From the NCBI GenBank assembly GCA_040269895.1, contig CP158568.1, forward strand, positions 2,264,716-2,328,715: a stretch of DNA of 64,000 nucleotides, written 5' to 3'. Below, piece by piece: positions 17,346 through 27,943 of the stretch (position 1 is its first letter; each line of letters begins with the position of its first letter). The notes under the pieces were generated by a model, which was not told the origin of the DNA, did no database searches, and saw only the letters and a list, made by a program, of their open reading frames with translations. This DNA comes from Ancalomicrobiaceae bacterium S20 (GTDB taxonomy: Bacteria > Pseudomonadota > Alphaproteobacteria > Rhizobiales > Ancalomicrobiaceae). The translations under genes were made by a program, and so were the position numbers.

Positions 17346-17389
17346 AAAAAGGCGCGGCGGCGGGTTCTGACGAACCGCGCCGCCGCGCC
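17346..17389 (-). terminator. Intrinsic terminator after hppA
   Basis: A long GC stem (GGCGCGGCGGCG-GGTTC with GAACC-G-CGCCGCCGCGCC, one bulge, loop TGAC) is followed on the minus strand by TTTTT. It lies 30 bp beyond the hppA stop. Confidence 0.9.
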
Positions 17390-17418
17390 CTGTCATCTGT
17401 CTCGCGAGCCGTCGATCC

Positions 17419-19566
17419 TCACCCGTGAGCGAGGACCGCGAGCAGCAACAGCGCGACGATGTTGGTGATCTTGATCGCCGGGTTCACCGCGGGGCCCGCG
17501 GTGTCCTTGTAGGGGTCGCCGACGGTGTCGCCGGTCACCGAGGCCTTGTGCGCGTCGGAGCCCTTGAAGTGCTGCTTGCCGTCCTTGTCGACGAAGCCGT
17601 CCTCGAAGGACTTCTTGGCGTTGTCCCAGGCGCCGCCGCCGGCGGTCATCGAGATCGCCACGAACAGGCCCGTGACGATGACGCCGAGCAGCATCGCGCC
17701 GACCGCCGCGAAGGCGTCCGACTTCGAGCCCGAGATGGTCAGCACGCCGAAATAGACCACGATCGGCGACAGGACCGGCAGCAGCGACGGGATGATCATC
17801 TCCCGGATCGCGGCGCGGGTCAGGATGTCGACGGCGCGGCCGTAGTCCGGCTTCACCTTGTATTCCATGATGCCGGGGTTCTCGCGGAACTGCCGGCGCA
17901 CCTCCTCGACGATCGAGCCCGCCGCCTTGCCGACGGCGGTCATCGCGATGCCGCTGAACAGGTACGGGATCAGGCCGCCGAACAACAGGCCGACGACCAC
18001 GAAGGGGTTCGCCAGCGAGAAGTCCGGCTTCACATTGAGGAAGTACGGATAGATCGTCGCGTTGGCCGCAAAGTAGCTGAGGTCCGAGGTATAGGCCGCG
18101 AACAGCACCAGCGCGCCGAGACCGGCCGAGCCGATAGCGTAGCCCTTGGTGACCGCCTTGGTCGTGTTGCCGACCGCGTCGAGCGCGTCGGTCGACTTGC
18201 GGACCTCCTTCGGCAGGCCGGCCATCTCGGCGATGCCGCCGGCGTTGTCGGTGACCGGGCCGAAGGCGTCGAGCGCGACCACCATGCCGGCCAGCGCCAG
18301 CATCGTGGTGACGGCGATCGCCGTACCGTAGAGGCCGGCCAGCATGTAGGTCGAGATTATGCCGCCGATGATCACCATCGTCGGCAGCGCGGTCGCCTCG
18401 AGGCTGACCGCGAGGCCCTGGATCACGTTGGTGCCGTGACCGGTGACCGAGGCCTGGCTGATCGAGCGCACCGGTCGGTAGCCGATGCCGGTGTAGTACT
18501 CGGTGATCCAGACGATCAGGCCGGTCACGACCAGGCCGACGAGGCCGCAGACGAACAGGTTCTGGCCGGTGATCACCTTGCCCGCGACCTGGCCGACCTC
18601 GCCCCAGCCGATCAAGAGCGACGTCGCCGCGCCGAGGCCGAGCACGGACAGCACCGCCGAGGCGATGAAGCCCTTGTAGAGCGCGCCCATGATCGAGTTG
18701 TTCATGCCGAGCTTGACGAAGAACGTGCCGATGATCGACGTGATGATGCAGGCGCCGCCGATCGCGAGCGGATAGACGAGCAGATCCGCGAGCTTCGGCG
18801 AGCCGGCGAACAGGATCGCCGAGAGCACCATGGTCGCGACCAGCGTCACCGCGTAGGTCTCGAACAGGTCGGCCGCCATGCCGGCGCAGTCGCCGACATT
18901 GTCGCCGACGTTGTCGGCGATGGTGGCCGGATTGCGCGGATCGTCTTCCGGGATACCGGCCTCGACCTTGCCGACGAGGTCGCCGCCGACGTCGGCGCCC
19001 TTGGTGAAGATGCCGCCGCCGAGACGGGCGAAGATCGAGATCAGCGAGGCGCCGAAGCCGAGCGCGACCAGGCCGTCGATGATCTCGCGCGCCTGTTTCG
19101 GATCGGCGAAGCTCTTGTGCAGCGGGCCGACGAGCACGCCGTAATAGACCGTGACCCCGAGCAGCGCGAGGCCGGCCACGAGCATGCCGGTCACGGCACC
19201 GGCCTTGAAGGCGATGTCCAGACCGCCGGCCAGCGACTGAGTCGCGGCCTGCGCCGTGCGTACGTTGGCGCGGACCGACACATGCATGCCGATGAAGCCC
19301 GCGACGCCCGACAGGATCGCACCGATGGCGAAGCCGACCGCGGCGTAAACGTTCAGGAACAGGACGGCGAGGACGAGAATGAGGATGCCGACCACCGCGA
19401 TGGTGGTGTACTGCCGGCGCAGATAGGCCTGCGCGCCCTCGCGGATCGCGCCCGCGATTTCCTGCATGCGCGCGGACCCGGCGTCCGCGGCCATGACGGT
19501 CTGGATGGCCCAGACGCCATAGACGACGGACAGAAGTCCGCACAATACGACGACGATGATGGACAT
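17419..19566 (-). CDS. hppA: K+-independent H+-translocating pyrophosphatase
   Basis: A 715-residue integral membrane proton pump driven by pyrophosphate hydrolysis. Many hydrophobic segments surround the substrate site, where [20 protein letters not shown] and [19 protein letters not shown] are visible. GNTTKA carries lysine at the position that is alanine in K+-dependent enzymes, so this should be the K+-independent class. ATG 19566 follows GGGAGG; the 13 upstream codons in frame are not needed. It lies downstream of thiL on the same strand, after a 228-bp gap. It recovers energy from biosynthetic pyrophosphate. Confidence 0.96.
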   Translation of the reverse strand: MSIIVVVLCGLLSVVYGVWAIQTVMAADAGSARMQEIAGAIREGAQAYLRRQYTTIAVVGILILVLAVLFLNVYAAVGFAIGAILSGVAGFIGMHVSVRANVRTAQAATQSLAGGLDIAFKAGAVTGMLVAGLALLGVTVYYGVLVGPLHKSFADPKQAREIIDGLVALGFGASLISIFARLGGGIFTKGADVGGDLVGKVEAGIPEDDPRNPATIADNVGDNVGDCAGMAADLFETYAVTLVATMVLSAILFAGSPKLADLLVYPLAIGGACIITSIIGTFFVKLGMNNSIMGALYKGFIASAVLSVLGLGAATSLLIGWGEVGQVAGKVITGQNLFVCGLVGLVVTGLIVWITEYYTGIGYRPVRSISQASVTGHGTNVIQGLAVSLEATALPTMVIIGGIISTYMLAGLYGTAIAVTTMLALAGMVVALDAFGPVTDNAGGIAEMAGLPKEVRKSTDALDAVGNTTKAVTKGYAIGSAGLGALVLFAAYTSDLSYFAANATIYPYFLNVKPDFSLANPFVVVGLLFGGLIPYLFSGIAMTAVGKAAGSIVEEVRRQFRENPGIMEYKVKPDYGRAVDILTRAAIREMIIPSLLPVLSPIVVYFGVLTISGSKSDAFAAVGAMLLGVIVTGLFVAISMTAGGGAWDNAKKSFEDGFVDKDGKQHFKGSDAHKASVTGDTVGDPYKDTAGPAVNPAIKITNIVALLLLAVLAHG

Positions 19567-19794
19567 GACGCCTCCCAGTTGACCCCTCGTCGGGCGCTCG
19601 CACACATGCGCGGGCGGCCACTGTCGTGGTCGGGCCTTCGTTTGGTGGACCGGGGAACCGACCCGTCCATTCCCCGGCTCTGCTAGGCGGGGTCCAGCCT
19701 ATCGGCCATGGGGGCGTCGTCAAGGCGGGGAGACAACCGATCCGGTAAAAAACGCAAGCACCTGCGCGGCGCCTCGCGGCAGGGCCGGATCGAT

Positions 19795-20796
19795 TCAGAA
19801 ATGCGCGAAGCCCGAGGTGCCGAGCACGAGCGCCGTGCCGTCGGGCGCAAGGAAGCTCGGCGGCGTGTCGGCGGCCCCGACCGTGCCGACCGGCGTCACC
19901 GCGACGCCGGCGGCGCGCGCCTCGGCTTCGAAGCCGGCCACCGCCGACGGGGGTATCGCGGCGAGGATCTCGTAGTCGTCGCCGCCGCCGACGATGCGGC
20001 CGATCAGCTCCGCATCGGCTCCGAGCGCCCGGCGCGCCGCGGTCGAAAGCGGCAGCCGCGCCGTCTCGACCGTCGCGGTGACCTTCGACACCCGCGTCAT
20101 GCGCGTCAGATCGAGGCCGAGCCCGTCGGAAATATCCATCGAGGCGGAGGCATGCCGGCGCACCGCTTCGGCCAGAGGCAGACGCGGTTCCGGCAGCAGA
20201 TAGCGGCGGGCGAGGTGGTCGCGCTCGTCCGACGACAGGCTCCAGGCGTCCGCCTTGGTGGGATCGAGCCGCAGAGCGAGGCCCAGCGCACTGTCGCCGA
20301 GCGTGCCGGAGACATAGAGGACGTCGCCGGGCCGGGCGCCGCCGCGCCGCACGATGGTGTCGCGCGGCAAGCCGCCGAGCACGGTGATCGAGACGACCAG
20401 TCCGTCCGGCGAGCGGATCGTATCGCCGCCGAGCAGCGAGACGTCGAAGGCGGCCTGATCCTCGGCGAGCCCACGCGAGAAGGCCGCGAGCTGGTCCTCG
20501 CGCCAGTCCGCCGGCAGCGCGATCGACAACAGGTATCCGAGCGGCCGCGCGCCCTTGGCGGCGAGATCGGAGAGGTTCACGCGCAGCGCCTTCTTCGCCA
20601 CCAGATCCCAGGGATCGTCGGCGAAGAAGTGGATGCCCGCGGCGACCGCATCGGTCTTCAGCACGAGATCGGTGCCGTCCGGCGGGCTCAACGTCGCGCA
20701 ATCGTCGCCGAGCCGGAACGCGCCGGGATCGGTCGCCAGCGGCCGGAAATAGCGCGCGACGAGCTCGTCTTCATGGGGGCGCGTTGCGGGGGACAT
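19795..20796 (-). CDS. thiL: Thiamine-monophosphate kinase
   Basis: A 333-residue enzyme making thiamine diphosphate from thiamine monophosphate and ATP. The N-terminal metal/nucleotide site GDDCATL (about residues 30-36), KTDAVAAGIHF and the core DISDGLGLDLTRM are typical, as is GGDDYEILAAIP. Its length is normal. In alphaproteobacteria it usually follows nusB directly; here a ParDE pair lies between them and the parE stop is 35 bp upstream. hppA follows. Confidence 0.94.
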   Translation of the reverse strand: MSPATRPHEDELVARYFRPLATDPGAFRLGDDCATLSPPDGTDLVLKTDAVAAGIHFFADDPWDLVAKKALRVNLSDLAAKGARPLGYLLSIALPADWREDQLAAFSRGLAEDQAAFDVSLLGGDTIRSPDGLVVSITVLGGLPRDTIVRRGGARPGDVLYVSGTLGDSALGLALRLDPTKADAWSLSSDERDHLARRYLLPEPRLPLAEAVRRHASASMDISDGLGLDLTRMTRVSKVTATVETARLPLSTAARRALGADAELIGRIVGGGDDYEILAAIPPSAVAGFEAEARAAGVAVTPVGTVGAADTPPSFLAPDGTALVLGTSGFAHF

Positions 20797-20831
20797 GGGC
20801 GCAGGCTTCCTTGCGAAACGGCCGTTCGGGC

Positions 20832-21137
20832 TCAGGGTTCGAAATTCGCTTCGAAGTCTCGCCCGCCGTGAGCGATGGTCAGGATCTCGACGGCCGTGTC
20901 GGCAACCCGAAATACGATGGTCGCGCGCCGTTCGAAGCCGACCGTTCGAACACCCGGACCGAGATCCTCGCGACGCGTGCCGCGCTCGGAGGTTTCCGCC
21001 AGCGCCCGGCAGGCGCTCTCGAGGCGATCGATGTAGTCGCCGACCACGCGCGGACCGGCGGCATCGGCGACATAGTCGTAGATCGACAGAAGGTCGGCCA
21101 TCGCCATGGGGCGCAGGCGAACCTCACGCCTTTTCAT
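20832..21137 (-). CDS. parE: ParE-type toxin
   Basis: A 101-residue RelE/ParE-superfamily toxin. The pattern is LRPMAMADLLSIYDYVADAAG, then YIDRLESACRALAE, PGVRTVGFERRATIVFRV and the end VEILTIAHGGRD. ParE toxins typically poison DNA gyrase. ATG 21137 is chosen because it lies inside the antitoxin's 3' end, giving a 14-nt overlap typical of such pairs; the frame opens 17 codons earlier without support. Target and activity are untested. Confidence 0.87.
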   Translation of the reverse strand: MKRREVRLRPMAMADLLSIYDYVADAAGPRVVGDYIDRLESACRALAETSERGTRREDLGPGVRTVGFERRATIVFRVADTAVEILTIAHGGRDFEANFEP

Positions 21138-21399
21138 CGTCGCGGCCGAGGCGTTCGGCGTGGCGGGCCCGAACCTGGGCGAAGGCATCGTCGAGGGTGA
21201 GGCTCGGGCGAGGGTCCGCGAGCGAGGCCTCGACGCGCTGCTTCAGCACCGCATCGAGCGCGGCGTCCTCCCGGTCGAGCGCACGCAGCGCGGCACGGAT
21301 CACTTCGCTGGCCGAGCCGTATTCGCCGGAGGCGACGCGCTCATCGACCCGATGCTGCAAGGGGCCGAGCGTGACGGTCAGGGGTTTGCTGGATCGCAC
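21124..21399 (-). CDS. parD: ParD-type antitoxin
   Basis: A 91-residue CopG/ParD-like antitoxin. The N-terminal ribbon-helix-helix region includes KPLTVTLGPLQHRVDERVAS and the family core SGEYGSASEVIRAALR. The C-terminal acidic/basic helix would wrap the toxin. It starts 75 bp after nusB on the same strand and overlaps parE by 14 nt. It presumably represses its own promoter in the nusB-parD interval. Confidence 0.88.
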   Translation of the reverse strand: MRSSKPLTVTLGPLQHRVDERVASGEYGSASEVIRAALRALDREDAALDAVLKQRVEASLADPRPSLTLDDAFAQVRARHAERLGRDDEKA

Positions 21400-21474
21400 G
21401 GGGCATCTCCTTCATCCTGCCGAAGGATAGCATGCCCGGACAGTGTCATACAGCCGGCGGCGGTGCCCCCACCC

Positions 21475-21966
21475 TCACTTCTTGTCGAAATCCTCGCCGC
21501 GCAGGTCGTGGCCGAGCTTGTCGAGCACGCCGTTGACGATCTTCGGCTCGTCCTCGACGAAGAAGGCCTTCGCGACGTCGACGTATTCGGTGATGATGAC
21601 GCGGGCCGGCACGTCCTTGCGCTTCATCAGCTCGTAGGTGCCGGCGCGCAGGATCTCGCGCAGCGTCACGTCGATGCGCTTCAGCGGCCAGTCCTTCTCG
21701 AGCGTGGTGTGAACCAGCGGGTCGATCGCGCGCTGCTCCCGCACAACGCCGGCGACCACGTCGCGAAACCACGCCGGGTCGGCCTCGCGGAACTCGAGAC
21801 CGTCGATCTCCTTGCCCAGCCGGAATGCCTCGAACTCGGCGAGCACGTCGCCGAGTTCGGCGCCGCCGATCTCCATCTGGTAAAGCGCCTGCACGGCGGC
21901 GAGGCGGGCCGAGCCGCGCTTGTTCGCCGGCTTGACCTCGCGCGGCTGGGGGGAAGTCTCGGTCAT
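21475..21966 (-). CDS. nusB: Transcription antitermination protein NusB
   Basis: A 163-residue all-helical RNA-binding protein used in rRNA antitermination. [16 protein letters not shown] near the N-terminus and the C-terminal [14 protein letters not shown] plus [10 protein letters not shown] are diagnostic. The extra N-terminal 20 residues ([17 protein letters not shown]) are common in this class. ribH lies upstream on the same strand with a 238-bp gap, larger than the usual tight spacing. Confidence 0.95.
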   Translation of the reverse strand: MTETSPQPREVKPANKRGSARLAAVQALYQMEIGGAELGDVLAEFEAFRLGKEIDGLEFREADPAWFRDVVAGVVREQRAIDPLVHTTLEKDWPLKRIDVTLREILRAGTYELMKRKDVPARVIITEYVDVAKAFFVEDEPKIVNGVLDKLGHDLRGEDFDKK

Positions 21967-22182
21967 TCTGTCTCGTCCATGTCAACCAATGCCAAAGTCC
22001 GCGGGGCATCGCATCCGCCGCGGATCTGGCCGGGATTCAATCAGTTGGTGGCTTCGTTTCCCGAAGCGGGCGCATCCGTCCGCTTCGGTCGAACCACGGA
22101 ACAGGCATGCTCGCAGCGCGCTCGGCGCGACGCGAACATGCCGTCTATCGGTAGTCCAACGGTCCAACCCTTCACCGGCCGG

Positions 22183-22211
22183 CCCGTTATCAGCCAACCC
22201 GCTATCAGCCA
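22183..22211. repeat. 15-bp-period repeat over the ribH stop codon
   Basis: CCCG[TC]TATCAGCCA occurs twice in a row. The right copy contains the ribH stop codon and the left copy lies just beyond it, so the gene's last bases are duplicated downstream. Confidence 0.55.
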
Positions 22212-22693
22212 GCGAGCTGGCGACGCAGCGCGATCATCGCGAGGCAGGCGGCCGCGGCGCCGCCGCCCTTGTCGAGCCGGTCGGCACGGGCGCGGTCCCA
22301 GGCCTGATCGTCGTTCTCGACGGTCAGGATGCCGTTGCCGATCGGCACGCAGCGGTCGACCGCGAGGTCCATCAGCGCGCGCGAGGATTCGTTGGAGACG
22401 ATGTCGTAATGCGTGGTCTCGCCGCGGATCACGCAGCCGAGCGCGACATAGCCGTCGTAGGTGCGGCCGCGGGCGTCCTCGGCCTTCAGCGCGAAGGCGA
22501 TCGCCGCCGGAATCTCCAGGGCGCCCGGCACCGAGATGACGTCGTGGCTGACGTTCGCCTGCTCCAGGACCGCGACGGCGCCGGCCTTCAGCGCGTCGGC
22601 GATCTCGGCGTTGAAGCGCGCCTCGACGATCAGGACATGCGAGCCGGCGACCTCTTCGGCGCTGTAGTCGGCGTGGTGGAGCTTGGTCGACAT
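22205..22693 (-). CDS. ribH: 6,7-dimethyl-8-ribityllumazine synthase
   Basis: A 162-residue lumazine synthase for the penultimate riboflavin step. Substrate-contacting [11 protein letters not shown] and the catalytic-histidine segment [12 protein letters not shown] (H95) are present, and [13 protein letters not shown] closes the pattern. ATG 22693 is the family start; the upstream frame is a shadow. It follows ribE on the same strand after 148 bp and precedes nusB. Confidence 0.96.
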   Translation of the reverse strand: MSTKLHHADYSAEEVAGSHVLIVEARFNAEIADALKAGAVAVLEQANVSHDVISVPGALEIPAAIAFALKAEDARGRTYDGYVALGCVIRGETTHYDIVSNESSRALMDLAVDRCVPIGNGILTVENDDQAWDRARADRLDKGGGAAAACLAMIALRRQLAG

Positions 22694-22841
22694 CGGGGTT
22701 CCGGTTCGAAGAGGGATCTCAGGCGATCCGCGGCGGCAACGGCGCGCGGATCGGGCCGCGCCCGATAAACAGCGCGGCGCGCGGCTTGTCCAGCGCAAAG
22801 ACGGTCGCGGAGCTGCTCGCAGCCCAGCTGTCCGGCCCGGC

Positions 22842-23447
22842 TCAGGCGATGGTCTCGGCCAGACGCGCCGCATAGCGCGCCATCAGGTCGACCTCGAAGT
22901 TGACCTTGTCGCCGGCGCGCTTCGGGCCCCAGGACGTCACCGCCAGCGTATGCGGGATCATCATGATGCTGAACGTGTCGCGGTCGACCGTGTTGACGGT
23001 CAGCGAGGTGCCGTCCAGTGCGACCGAGCCCTTGGCCGCGACGAAACGGGCATGGCTGACGGGAACCCGGAAGGTGAAGCGCGCCATATCGCCCTCGTCG
23101 CGCCGCTCGACGATCTCGGCGACGCCGTCGACATGGCCGGTGACGATATGGCCGCCCATCTCCTGGCCGAGGGTCAGCGAGCGTTCCAGATTGATGCGGT
23201 CGCCGACCTGCCACGATCCCATCGTGGTCACGGCCAGCGTCTCCGGCGAGGCCTCGACGTCGAACCAGTTGCGATTCCCTGTCGTGCCCTTCTCGACCAC
23301 GGTTAGGCAGATGCCGGCATGGGCGATCGAGGCACCGAGGTCGATGCCGGCGACGTCATAGGCCGTGCCGATCCGAAGTCGGATGCCGGTCTCGCGCGGG
23401 GTCAGGGCGAGGATCTCGCCGACGTCGGTGACGATGCCCGTGAACAT
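22842..23447 (-). CDS. ribE: Riboflavin synthase (alpha chain)
   Basis: A 201-residue enzyme that converts two lumazines to riboflavin. The N-terminal [12 protein letters not shown] is the family hallmark. Two lumazine-binding repeats are visible: one with [12 protein letters not shown] and [13 protein letters not shown], the second with [14 protein letters not shown] and [13 protein letters not shown]. ribD lies 79 bp upstream on the same strand. No FMN riboswitch is apparent in the adjacent gaps. Confidence 0.96.
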   Translation of the reverse strand: MFTGIVTDVGEILALTPRETGIRLRIGTAYDVAGIDLGASIAHAGICLTVVEKGTTGNRNWFDVEASPETLAVTTMGSWQVGDRINLERSLTLGQEMGGHIVTGHVDGVAEIVERRDEGDMARFTFRVPVSHARFVAAKGSVALDGTSLTVNTVDRDTFSIMMIPHTLAVTSWGPKRAGDKVNFEVDLMARYAARLAETIA

Positions 23448-23526
23448 GGCAAGTCCTTTCCTTGATCGCCGCGACGCGCCGAGCCTGCCGGAGGGTCGCC
23501 GTACGATCGGTCGGGTCGCGCGGGGC

Positions 23527-24705
23527 TCAGCGGCCCAGGCGACGGTAGCGGATGTGCTCGTCCGTGCCGATCGCGCGGCGGCTTTCGAGCGTGAAGCGGT
23601 CGTCGCGGCCTTCGAGCACGGGGCGCAGACCGGCCGGGGCCGGTACGCCGCGCGCGCCGACCACCACCGGCGACCGCAGGATCGATATCTCGTCGACGAG
23701 GTCGCGCGCCATCAGGGCCTCCCCGAAGACGGCGCCGCCCTCGACCAGGAGCGAGCCGATGCCCTTCCAGGAGAGGCTGTTCAGCGCCTGGATCAGGTCG
23801 AGGTGGCCGTCGGGAGCGGTCGGCACCAGCAGCGGGTCGACGCCCGCCGCGTGCATCTGCTCGATGCGCGTGCGGCCGGCCCCCGTGGTCGTGACCCAGA
23901 CCACCGGCACCTGCCGCGCGGACTGCACGAGGCGCGATTCCAGCGCGAGCCTGCCGCGGGTGTCGAACACGACCCGGACCGGCGACGTGTCGGCCATGCC
24001 GGGCAGGCGCACGTCAAGCATCGGGTCGTCGATCGCGGCGGTCGCACCGCCGACCGCGATGGCGTCGGCCTCGGCGCGCATGACATGGACGAGGCCGCGC
24101 GCCGCCTCGCAGGAAACGGCGAAATTCGGCACGCCGTCCTTGCCGATCATGCCGTCGGCGGAGACAGCGAGCTTCAGCGTGACGCGCGGCCGGCCGCGGC
24201 GCATGCGCGTCAGGAAGCCGGCCATGCCGCGTTCGGCCTCGGCACGACCGACGCCGAGCACGACCTCGACACCGTGGCGGCGCAGATAGGCGTGGCCCTT
24301 GCCGGCGACCCGGCTGTCCGGATCCTCCATGGCGGTCACGACCCGGGCGATGCCGGCCTCGACCACGGCCTCGGCGCAGGGCGGCGTCTTGCCGTGATGG
24401 GCGCAGGGCTCGAGCGTGACATAGAGCGTCGCGCCGCGCGCGAGCTCGCCGGCGGCCGCGATCGCCTGCCGCTCGGCATGCGGACGACCGCCGCGCGCCG
24501 TGACACCGCGGCCGACCACGCGCGGCCCTTCGGGCTCGAAACGGACGATCAGCGCGCCGACGGACGGGTTCGGCCAGGCGAGGCCGAGGTGCCGGCGCGC
24601 GAAGCGCACGGTCGCGTCCATGAAACGGGCGTCCAATGCGGCGAGATCTGGGGCGGAATCGGGAGCGGTCACGGAGAGATCCGGTGGAGCATTCCGGCGG
24701 GACAT
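23527..24705 (-). CDS. ribD: Bifunctional riboflavin deaminase/reductase RibD
   Basis: A 392-residue fused enzyme. The N-terminal deaminase (about residues 30-170) shows the zinc ligands in PHAERQAI and EPCAHHGKTPPCAEA. The C-terminal reductase begins around residue 180 (RPRVTLKLAVSADGMIG) and includes NSLSWKGIGSLLVEGGAVF. It performs the two steps after GTP cyclohydrolase II. nrdR lies upstream with a 168-bp gap and ribE follows. Confidence 0.95.
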   Translation of the reverse strand: MSRRNAPPDLSVTAPDSAPDLAALDARFMDATVRFARRHLGLAWPNPSVGALIVRFEPEGPRVVGRGVTARGGRPHAERQAIAAAGELARGATLYVTLEPCAHHGKTPPCAEAVVEAGIARVVTAMEDPDSRVAGKGHAYLRRHGVEVVLGVGRAEAERGMAGFLTRMRRGRPRVTLKLAVSADGMIGKDGVPNFAVSCEAARGLVHVMRAEADAIAVGGATAAIDDPMLDVRLPGMADTSPVRVVFDTRGRLALESRLVQSARQVPVVWVTTTGAGRTRIEQMHAAGVDPLLVPTAPDGHLDLIQALNSLSWKGIGSLLVEGGAVFGEALMARDLVDEISILRSPVVVGARGVPAPAGLRPVLEGRDDRFTLESRRAIGTDEHIRYRRLGR

Positions 24706-24873
24706 GCCGCGCGGGTCGCGGCACCGCTCCGAGATAGATCACGGCCCCCTGCCCTTCAAGGCATGGCGATGCCGAACGGACCGTCTTCGAAAGGCGATCC
24801 TTGCGAGCGCGGCCGCTCGAGCGGAACGGCGGCCGCCTCGCGGGCCCGGTGGCAAGCGACGCCGCGCCCGCCC

Positions 24874-25347
24874 CTACTTGCGGGCGGACGGCGTCTCGTC
24901 GGCGCTCAGTTCGCCGAGCACCTGCTCGAAGTCCTTGGCCTCGCGGAAGTTCTTGTAGACCGAGGCGAAGCGGACATAAGCGACATCGTCGAGGCTCTTC
25001 AGCCCCTCCATCAATGCTTCGCCGATCTGTTCGGAGGCGATCTCCGGCTCGCCGCTCGACTCGAGCTGGCGCACGATGCCGTTGACCATGCGCTCGACCC
25101 GCTCCGGATCGACCGGCCGCTTGCGCAGCGCCACCTCGACCGAGCGCATCAGCTTGTCGCGGTCGAACGGCACGCGCCGGCCCGACCGCTTGACCACGAT
25201 CAGCTCGCGCAATTGCACACGCTCGAAGGTGGTGAACCGGCCGCCGCAGCTCGGGCAGACCCGGCGGCGACGGATCGCGGCGCCGTCCTCGGTCGGACGG
25301 CTGTCCTTCACCTGGGTGTCCTCGCCACCGCAATAGGGGCAACGCAT
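24874..25347 (-). CDS. nrdR: Transcriptional repressor NrdR
   Basis: A 157-residue repressor of ribonucleotide reductase genes. The zinc ribbon cysteines are C3, C6, C31 and C34, followed by the ATP-cone domain ([18 protein letters not shown] to the [13 protein letters not shown] end). ATG 25347 gives the invariant MRCPYCG start. In this class it usually follows glyA; here glyA is 3.4 kb upstream, with three unrelated genes between. Confidence 0.96.
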   Translation of the reverse strand: MRCPYCGGEDTQVKDSRPTEDGAAIRRRRVCPSCGGRFTTFERVQLRELIVVKRSGRRVPFDRDKLMRSVEVALRKRPVDPERVERMVNGIVRQLESSGEPEIASEQIGEALMEGLKSLDDVAYVRFASVYKNFREAKDFEQVLGELSADETPSARK

Positions 25348-25609
25348 GCGTTTTCGACCTCTCTCGACAGCGCAGACTCGCAGCAAGCCTTGAGTCGCGC
25401 ACTCGGCCCCATGGTTAGCAGACTTCCCGGGCTTTCGCCGAGCCCCTTGGCGCCCAGCCGACGGGCGCGGGAGGCGCCGGCCGATTACCGGAACACGCGA
25501 TCCAAATGCGCCGCCGATGCAGGGTGCCGTCGCCGATCATTCACACGGTTGTCGCAACTGTCACACGGTGCGAAAAGACAATGGCGTCACACCCACGTCC
25601 GAGGTCGCC

Positions 25610-27334
25610 ATGGTCCGCCCGCTCCGCTTCCCCGTCTCTGCCGCGTTCGGCTCCCGCCCCCTCGCTTCCCTGGCGCGGGTCGCCGCCGTGGCGCTCCTCG
25701 CCGGTGCCGGCTTCGCAGCCGTGGCGCCCGCGCGCGGGGCCGATGGCGTGGTCGACCTCACCATCCTCGCCATCAACGATTTCCACGGCAACCTCAAGCC
25801 GCCGGCCGGCGGCATCAAGATCCCGGACCCGGCCGATCCGTCGAAGACGATCACGGTCGATGCCGGCGGCGCGGAGGCGATGGCGACGCTGGTGAAGACC
25901 GAGCGGGCCAAGTTCCCGAACTCGATCTTCGTCGCGGCCGGCGACCTCGTCGGTGCCTCGCCGTTGCTGTCGGCACTGTTCGCCGACGAGCCGACGGTCG
26001 AAGCGCTGTCGCTGATGGGCCTGGAGATCTCGGCGGTCGGCAATCACGAGTTCGACAAGGGCGTGGTCGAGCTGCTGCGCAAGCAGAACGGCGGTTGCGG
26101 TTCCGACAAGAGCTGTCTGGCGCTGCATCCGTTCCTCGGCGCCAAGTACCAGTATCTGGCGGCCTCGACGATCGATCTCAAGACCGGCAAGCCGATCCTG
26201 CCGGCGTACCGAATCCGCAGCTTCGAGGGCGTGCCGGTCGCCTTCGTCGGCCTGACGCTCAAGGGCACCAAGGATATCGTCTCGCCGTCGGGCGTGGCGG
26301 GCGTCGAGTTCCGCGACGAGGCGGAGACCATCAACGCGCTCGTGCCGGAACTGAAGGCCCAGGGCGTCGAGGCGATCGTCGTGCTGATCCACGAAGGCGG
26401 CTACGCGACCGGCGACTACAACGGATGCAACGGCATCTCCGGCGCGATCTTCGACATCATCAAGAAGCTCGACCCGGCAGTCCGCATCGTCATCTCGGGT
26501 CACACGCACCAGGCCTACAATTGCTCGATCGACGGCCGGCTGGTGACCTCGGGCCATCGCTTCGGCACGCTGGTCACCGAGATCGGCGTGAAGCTCGACC
26601 GCGCGAGCAAGCGCATCGTCGAGGCCAAGGCGGACAACATGATCGTCCGCACCGACACCTACGCCAAGGATCCCGACCAGACCCGGCTGCTCGACGCCTA
26701 TGAGAAGGTCGCCAAGCCGCTCGCCGACCGGCCGGTCGGCAAGATCGCCGCGACATTGCTCAAGGAGGCCGGCCCCAACGGGGAATCACCGCTCGGCGAC
26801 GTCGTCGCCGACGGGCAGCTCGCCGCGACACGGGATCCCGACAAGGGGGCGGCGGTCATCGCGGTGACCAATCCGGGCGGCATCCGCACCGATCTGGTCA
26901 AGCTGCGCGAGGACGGCACCGTCACCTATGGCGACGTCTTCGCCGCCCAGCCGTTCGGCAACAACCTCGTGACCATGACGCTGACCGGCGCCGACCTGAA
27001 GACCATGCTCGAGCAGCAGTGGGACGGTCAGCCAAAGCCGACGATCCTGCAGATCTCGAAGGGCTTCGCCTACGCCTGGGACGAGAAGCGCCCGGTCGGC
27101 GACCGGGTCGTGCCCGGCTCGATCACGCTCGACGGCAAGCCGATCGAGCCGGCGGCGTCCTATCGCGTGACCATGAACAACTTCCTCGCCGACGGCGGCG
27201 ACCGCTTCAAGGTGTTCAAGCGCGGCAAGGATCTGCTCGCCGGCGGCGCCGATGTCGATGCGCTGGAGGCCTATCTCGGCGCGGCCGGCACGCTCACGCC
27301 GATGCCGGGCGAGCGGATCCGCAAGGTGAACTGA
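25610..27334 (+). CDS. Secreted 5'-nucleotidase / 2',3'-cyclic phosphodiesterase family protein
   Basis: A 574-residue UshA/CpdB-type enzyme. A Sec signal peptide (hydrophobic core [15 protein letters not shown]) precedes the metallophosphoesterase domain, whose metal ligands appear in [18 protein letters not shown] and SGHTHQ. The C-terminal nucleotide-binding domain starts near residue 350 and includes [23 protein letters not shown] and [11 protein letters not shown]. It should release nucleosides and phosphate from extracellular nucleotides. ATG 25610 is selected because the signal peptide starts there. It is divergent from nrdR. Confidence 0.9.
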   Translation: MVRPLRFPVSAAFGSRPLASLARVAAVALLAGAGFAAVAPARGADGVVDLTILAINDFHGNLKPPAGGIKIPDPADPSKTITVDAGGAEAMATLVKTERAKFPNSIFVAAGDLVGASPLLSALFADEPTVEALSLMGLEISAVGNHEFDKGVVELLRKQNGGCGSDKSCLALHPFLGAKYQYLAASTIDLKTGKPILPAYRIRSFEGVPVAFVGLTLKGTKDIVSPSGVAGVEFRDEAETINALVPELKAQGVEAIVVLIHEGGYATGDYNGCNGISGAIFDIIKKLDPAVRIVISGHTHQAYNCSIDGRLVTSGHRFGTLVTEIGVKLDRASKRIVEAKADNMIVRTDTYAKDPDQTRLLDAYEKVAKPLADRPVGKIAATLLKEAGPNGESPLGDVVADGQLAATRDPDKGAAVIAVTNPGGIRTDLVKLREDGTVTYGDVFAAQPFGNNLVTMTLTGADLKTMLEQQWDGQPKPTILQISKGFAYAWDEKRPVGDRVVPGSITLDGKPIEPAASYRVTMNNFLADGGDRFKVFKRGKDLLAGGADVDALEAYLGAAGTLTPMPGERIRKVN

Positions 27335-27420
27335 CGACGGCATCTCGGGCTGACATCTCGACGGCGGAACGGGCCGGCGGCATGATGGCCGCGGCCGCGT
27401 TCCCCCTCTCTGCCGCCCCG

Positions 27421-27936
27421 ATGAGTCGCCCGATGCAGACCCTCTACACCGTCATGGAGAGCCCGATCGGGCCATTGCTGATCGCAGGCGACGGTGAACG
27501 GCTGTCGACGATCGGGTTTCCGAGCGGCAAGGGCCATGTCGCACCGCGCGAGAACTGGCGGCGCGACGACAGCGCGTTCGACGCCGTGCAAGACCAGCTC
27601 CGCGGCTACTTCGCCGGCGAGCGACAGGTGTTCGACCTCGATCTCGACCCGCAGGGCACGCCGTTCCAGCGCGAGGTCTGGCGGGCGCTGACGGAGATCC
27701 CGTTCGGCACCACGACCAGCTATGGCGCGCTCGCCGCGCGGATCGGCCGGCCGGATGCGAGCCGTGCGGTCGGCGCGGCCAACGGCGCCAACCCGATCCC
27801 GATCGTCGTGCCGTGCCACCGGGTGATCGGCGCCAACGGCAGCCTCACCGGCTTCGGCGGCGGCATCGAGACCAAGCGCTGGCTGCTCGCGCATGAGCGC
27901 GAACGCATGCCCGGCGCCCAGGCGAGCCTGTTCTGA
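27421..27936 (+). CDS. ogt: Methylated-DNA-protein cysteine methyltransferase
   Basis: A 171-residue suicide repair enzyme that removes alkyl groups from O6-alkylguanine. The active site [12 protein letters not shown] places the acceptor at C132, followed by [17 protein letters not shown]. The DNA-binding helix-turn-helix region is [17 protein letters not shown]. The start is either ATG 27421 or ATG 27433. It follows the nucleotidase by 86 bp and is convergent with the LysE gene, separated by only 7 bp. I see no LexA- or Ada-type site. Confidence 0.92.
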   Translation: MSRPMQTLYTVMESPIGPLLIAGDGERLSTIGFPSGKGHVAPRENWRRDDSAFDAVQDQLRGYFAGERQVFDLDLDPQGTPFQREVWRALTEIPFGTTTSYGALAARIGRPDASRAVGAANGANPIPIVVPCHRVIGANGSLTGFGGGIETKRWLLAHERERMPGAQASLF

Positions 27937-27943
27937 GCAGCCG

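Noticed and set aside
17425-19686. A 753-codon open frame on the plus strand opposite hppA
   Set aside because: It is histidine-, arginine- and aspartate-rich shadow coding created by high GC at the third codon position of hppA, with no recognisable domain.
22694-22841. Possible FMN riboswitch in the ribE-ribH gap
   Set aside because: I could not find the conserved RFN element segments in either orientation.
25549-25564. TTGTCGC-AA-CTGTCAC upstream of the nucleotidase gene, resembling a Pho box
   Set aside because: PhoB half-sites should repeat every 11 bp; here the period is 9 bp and the first half is poorly matched.
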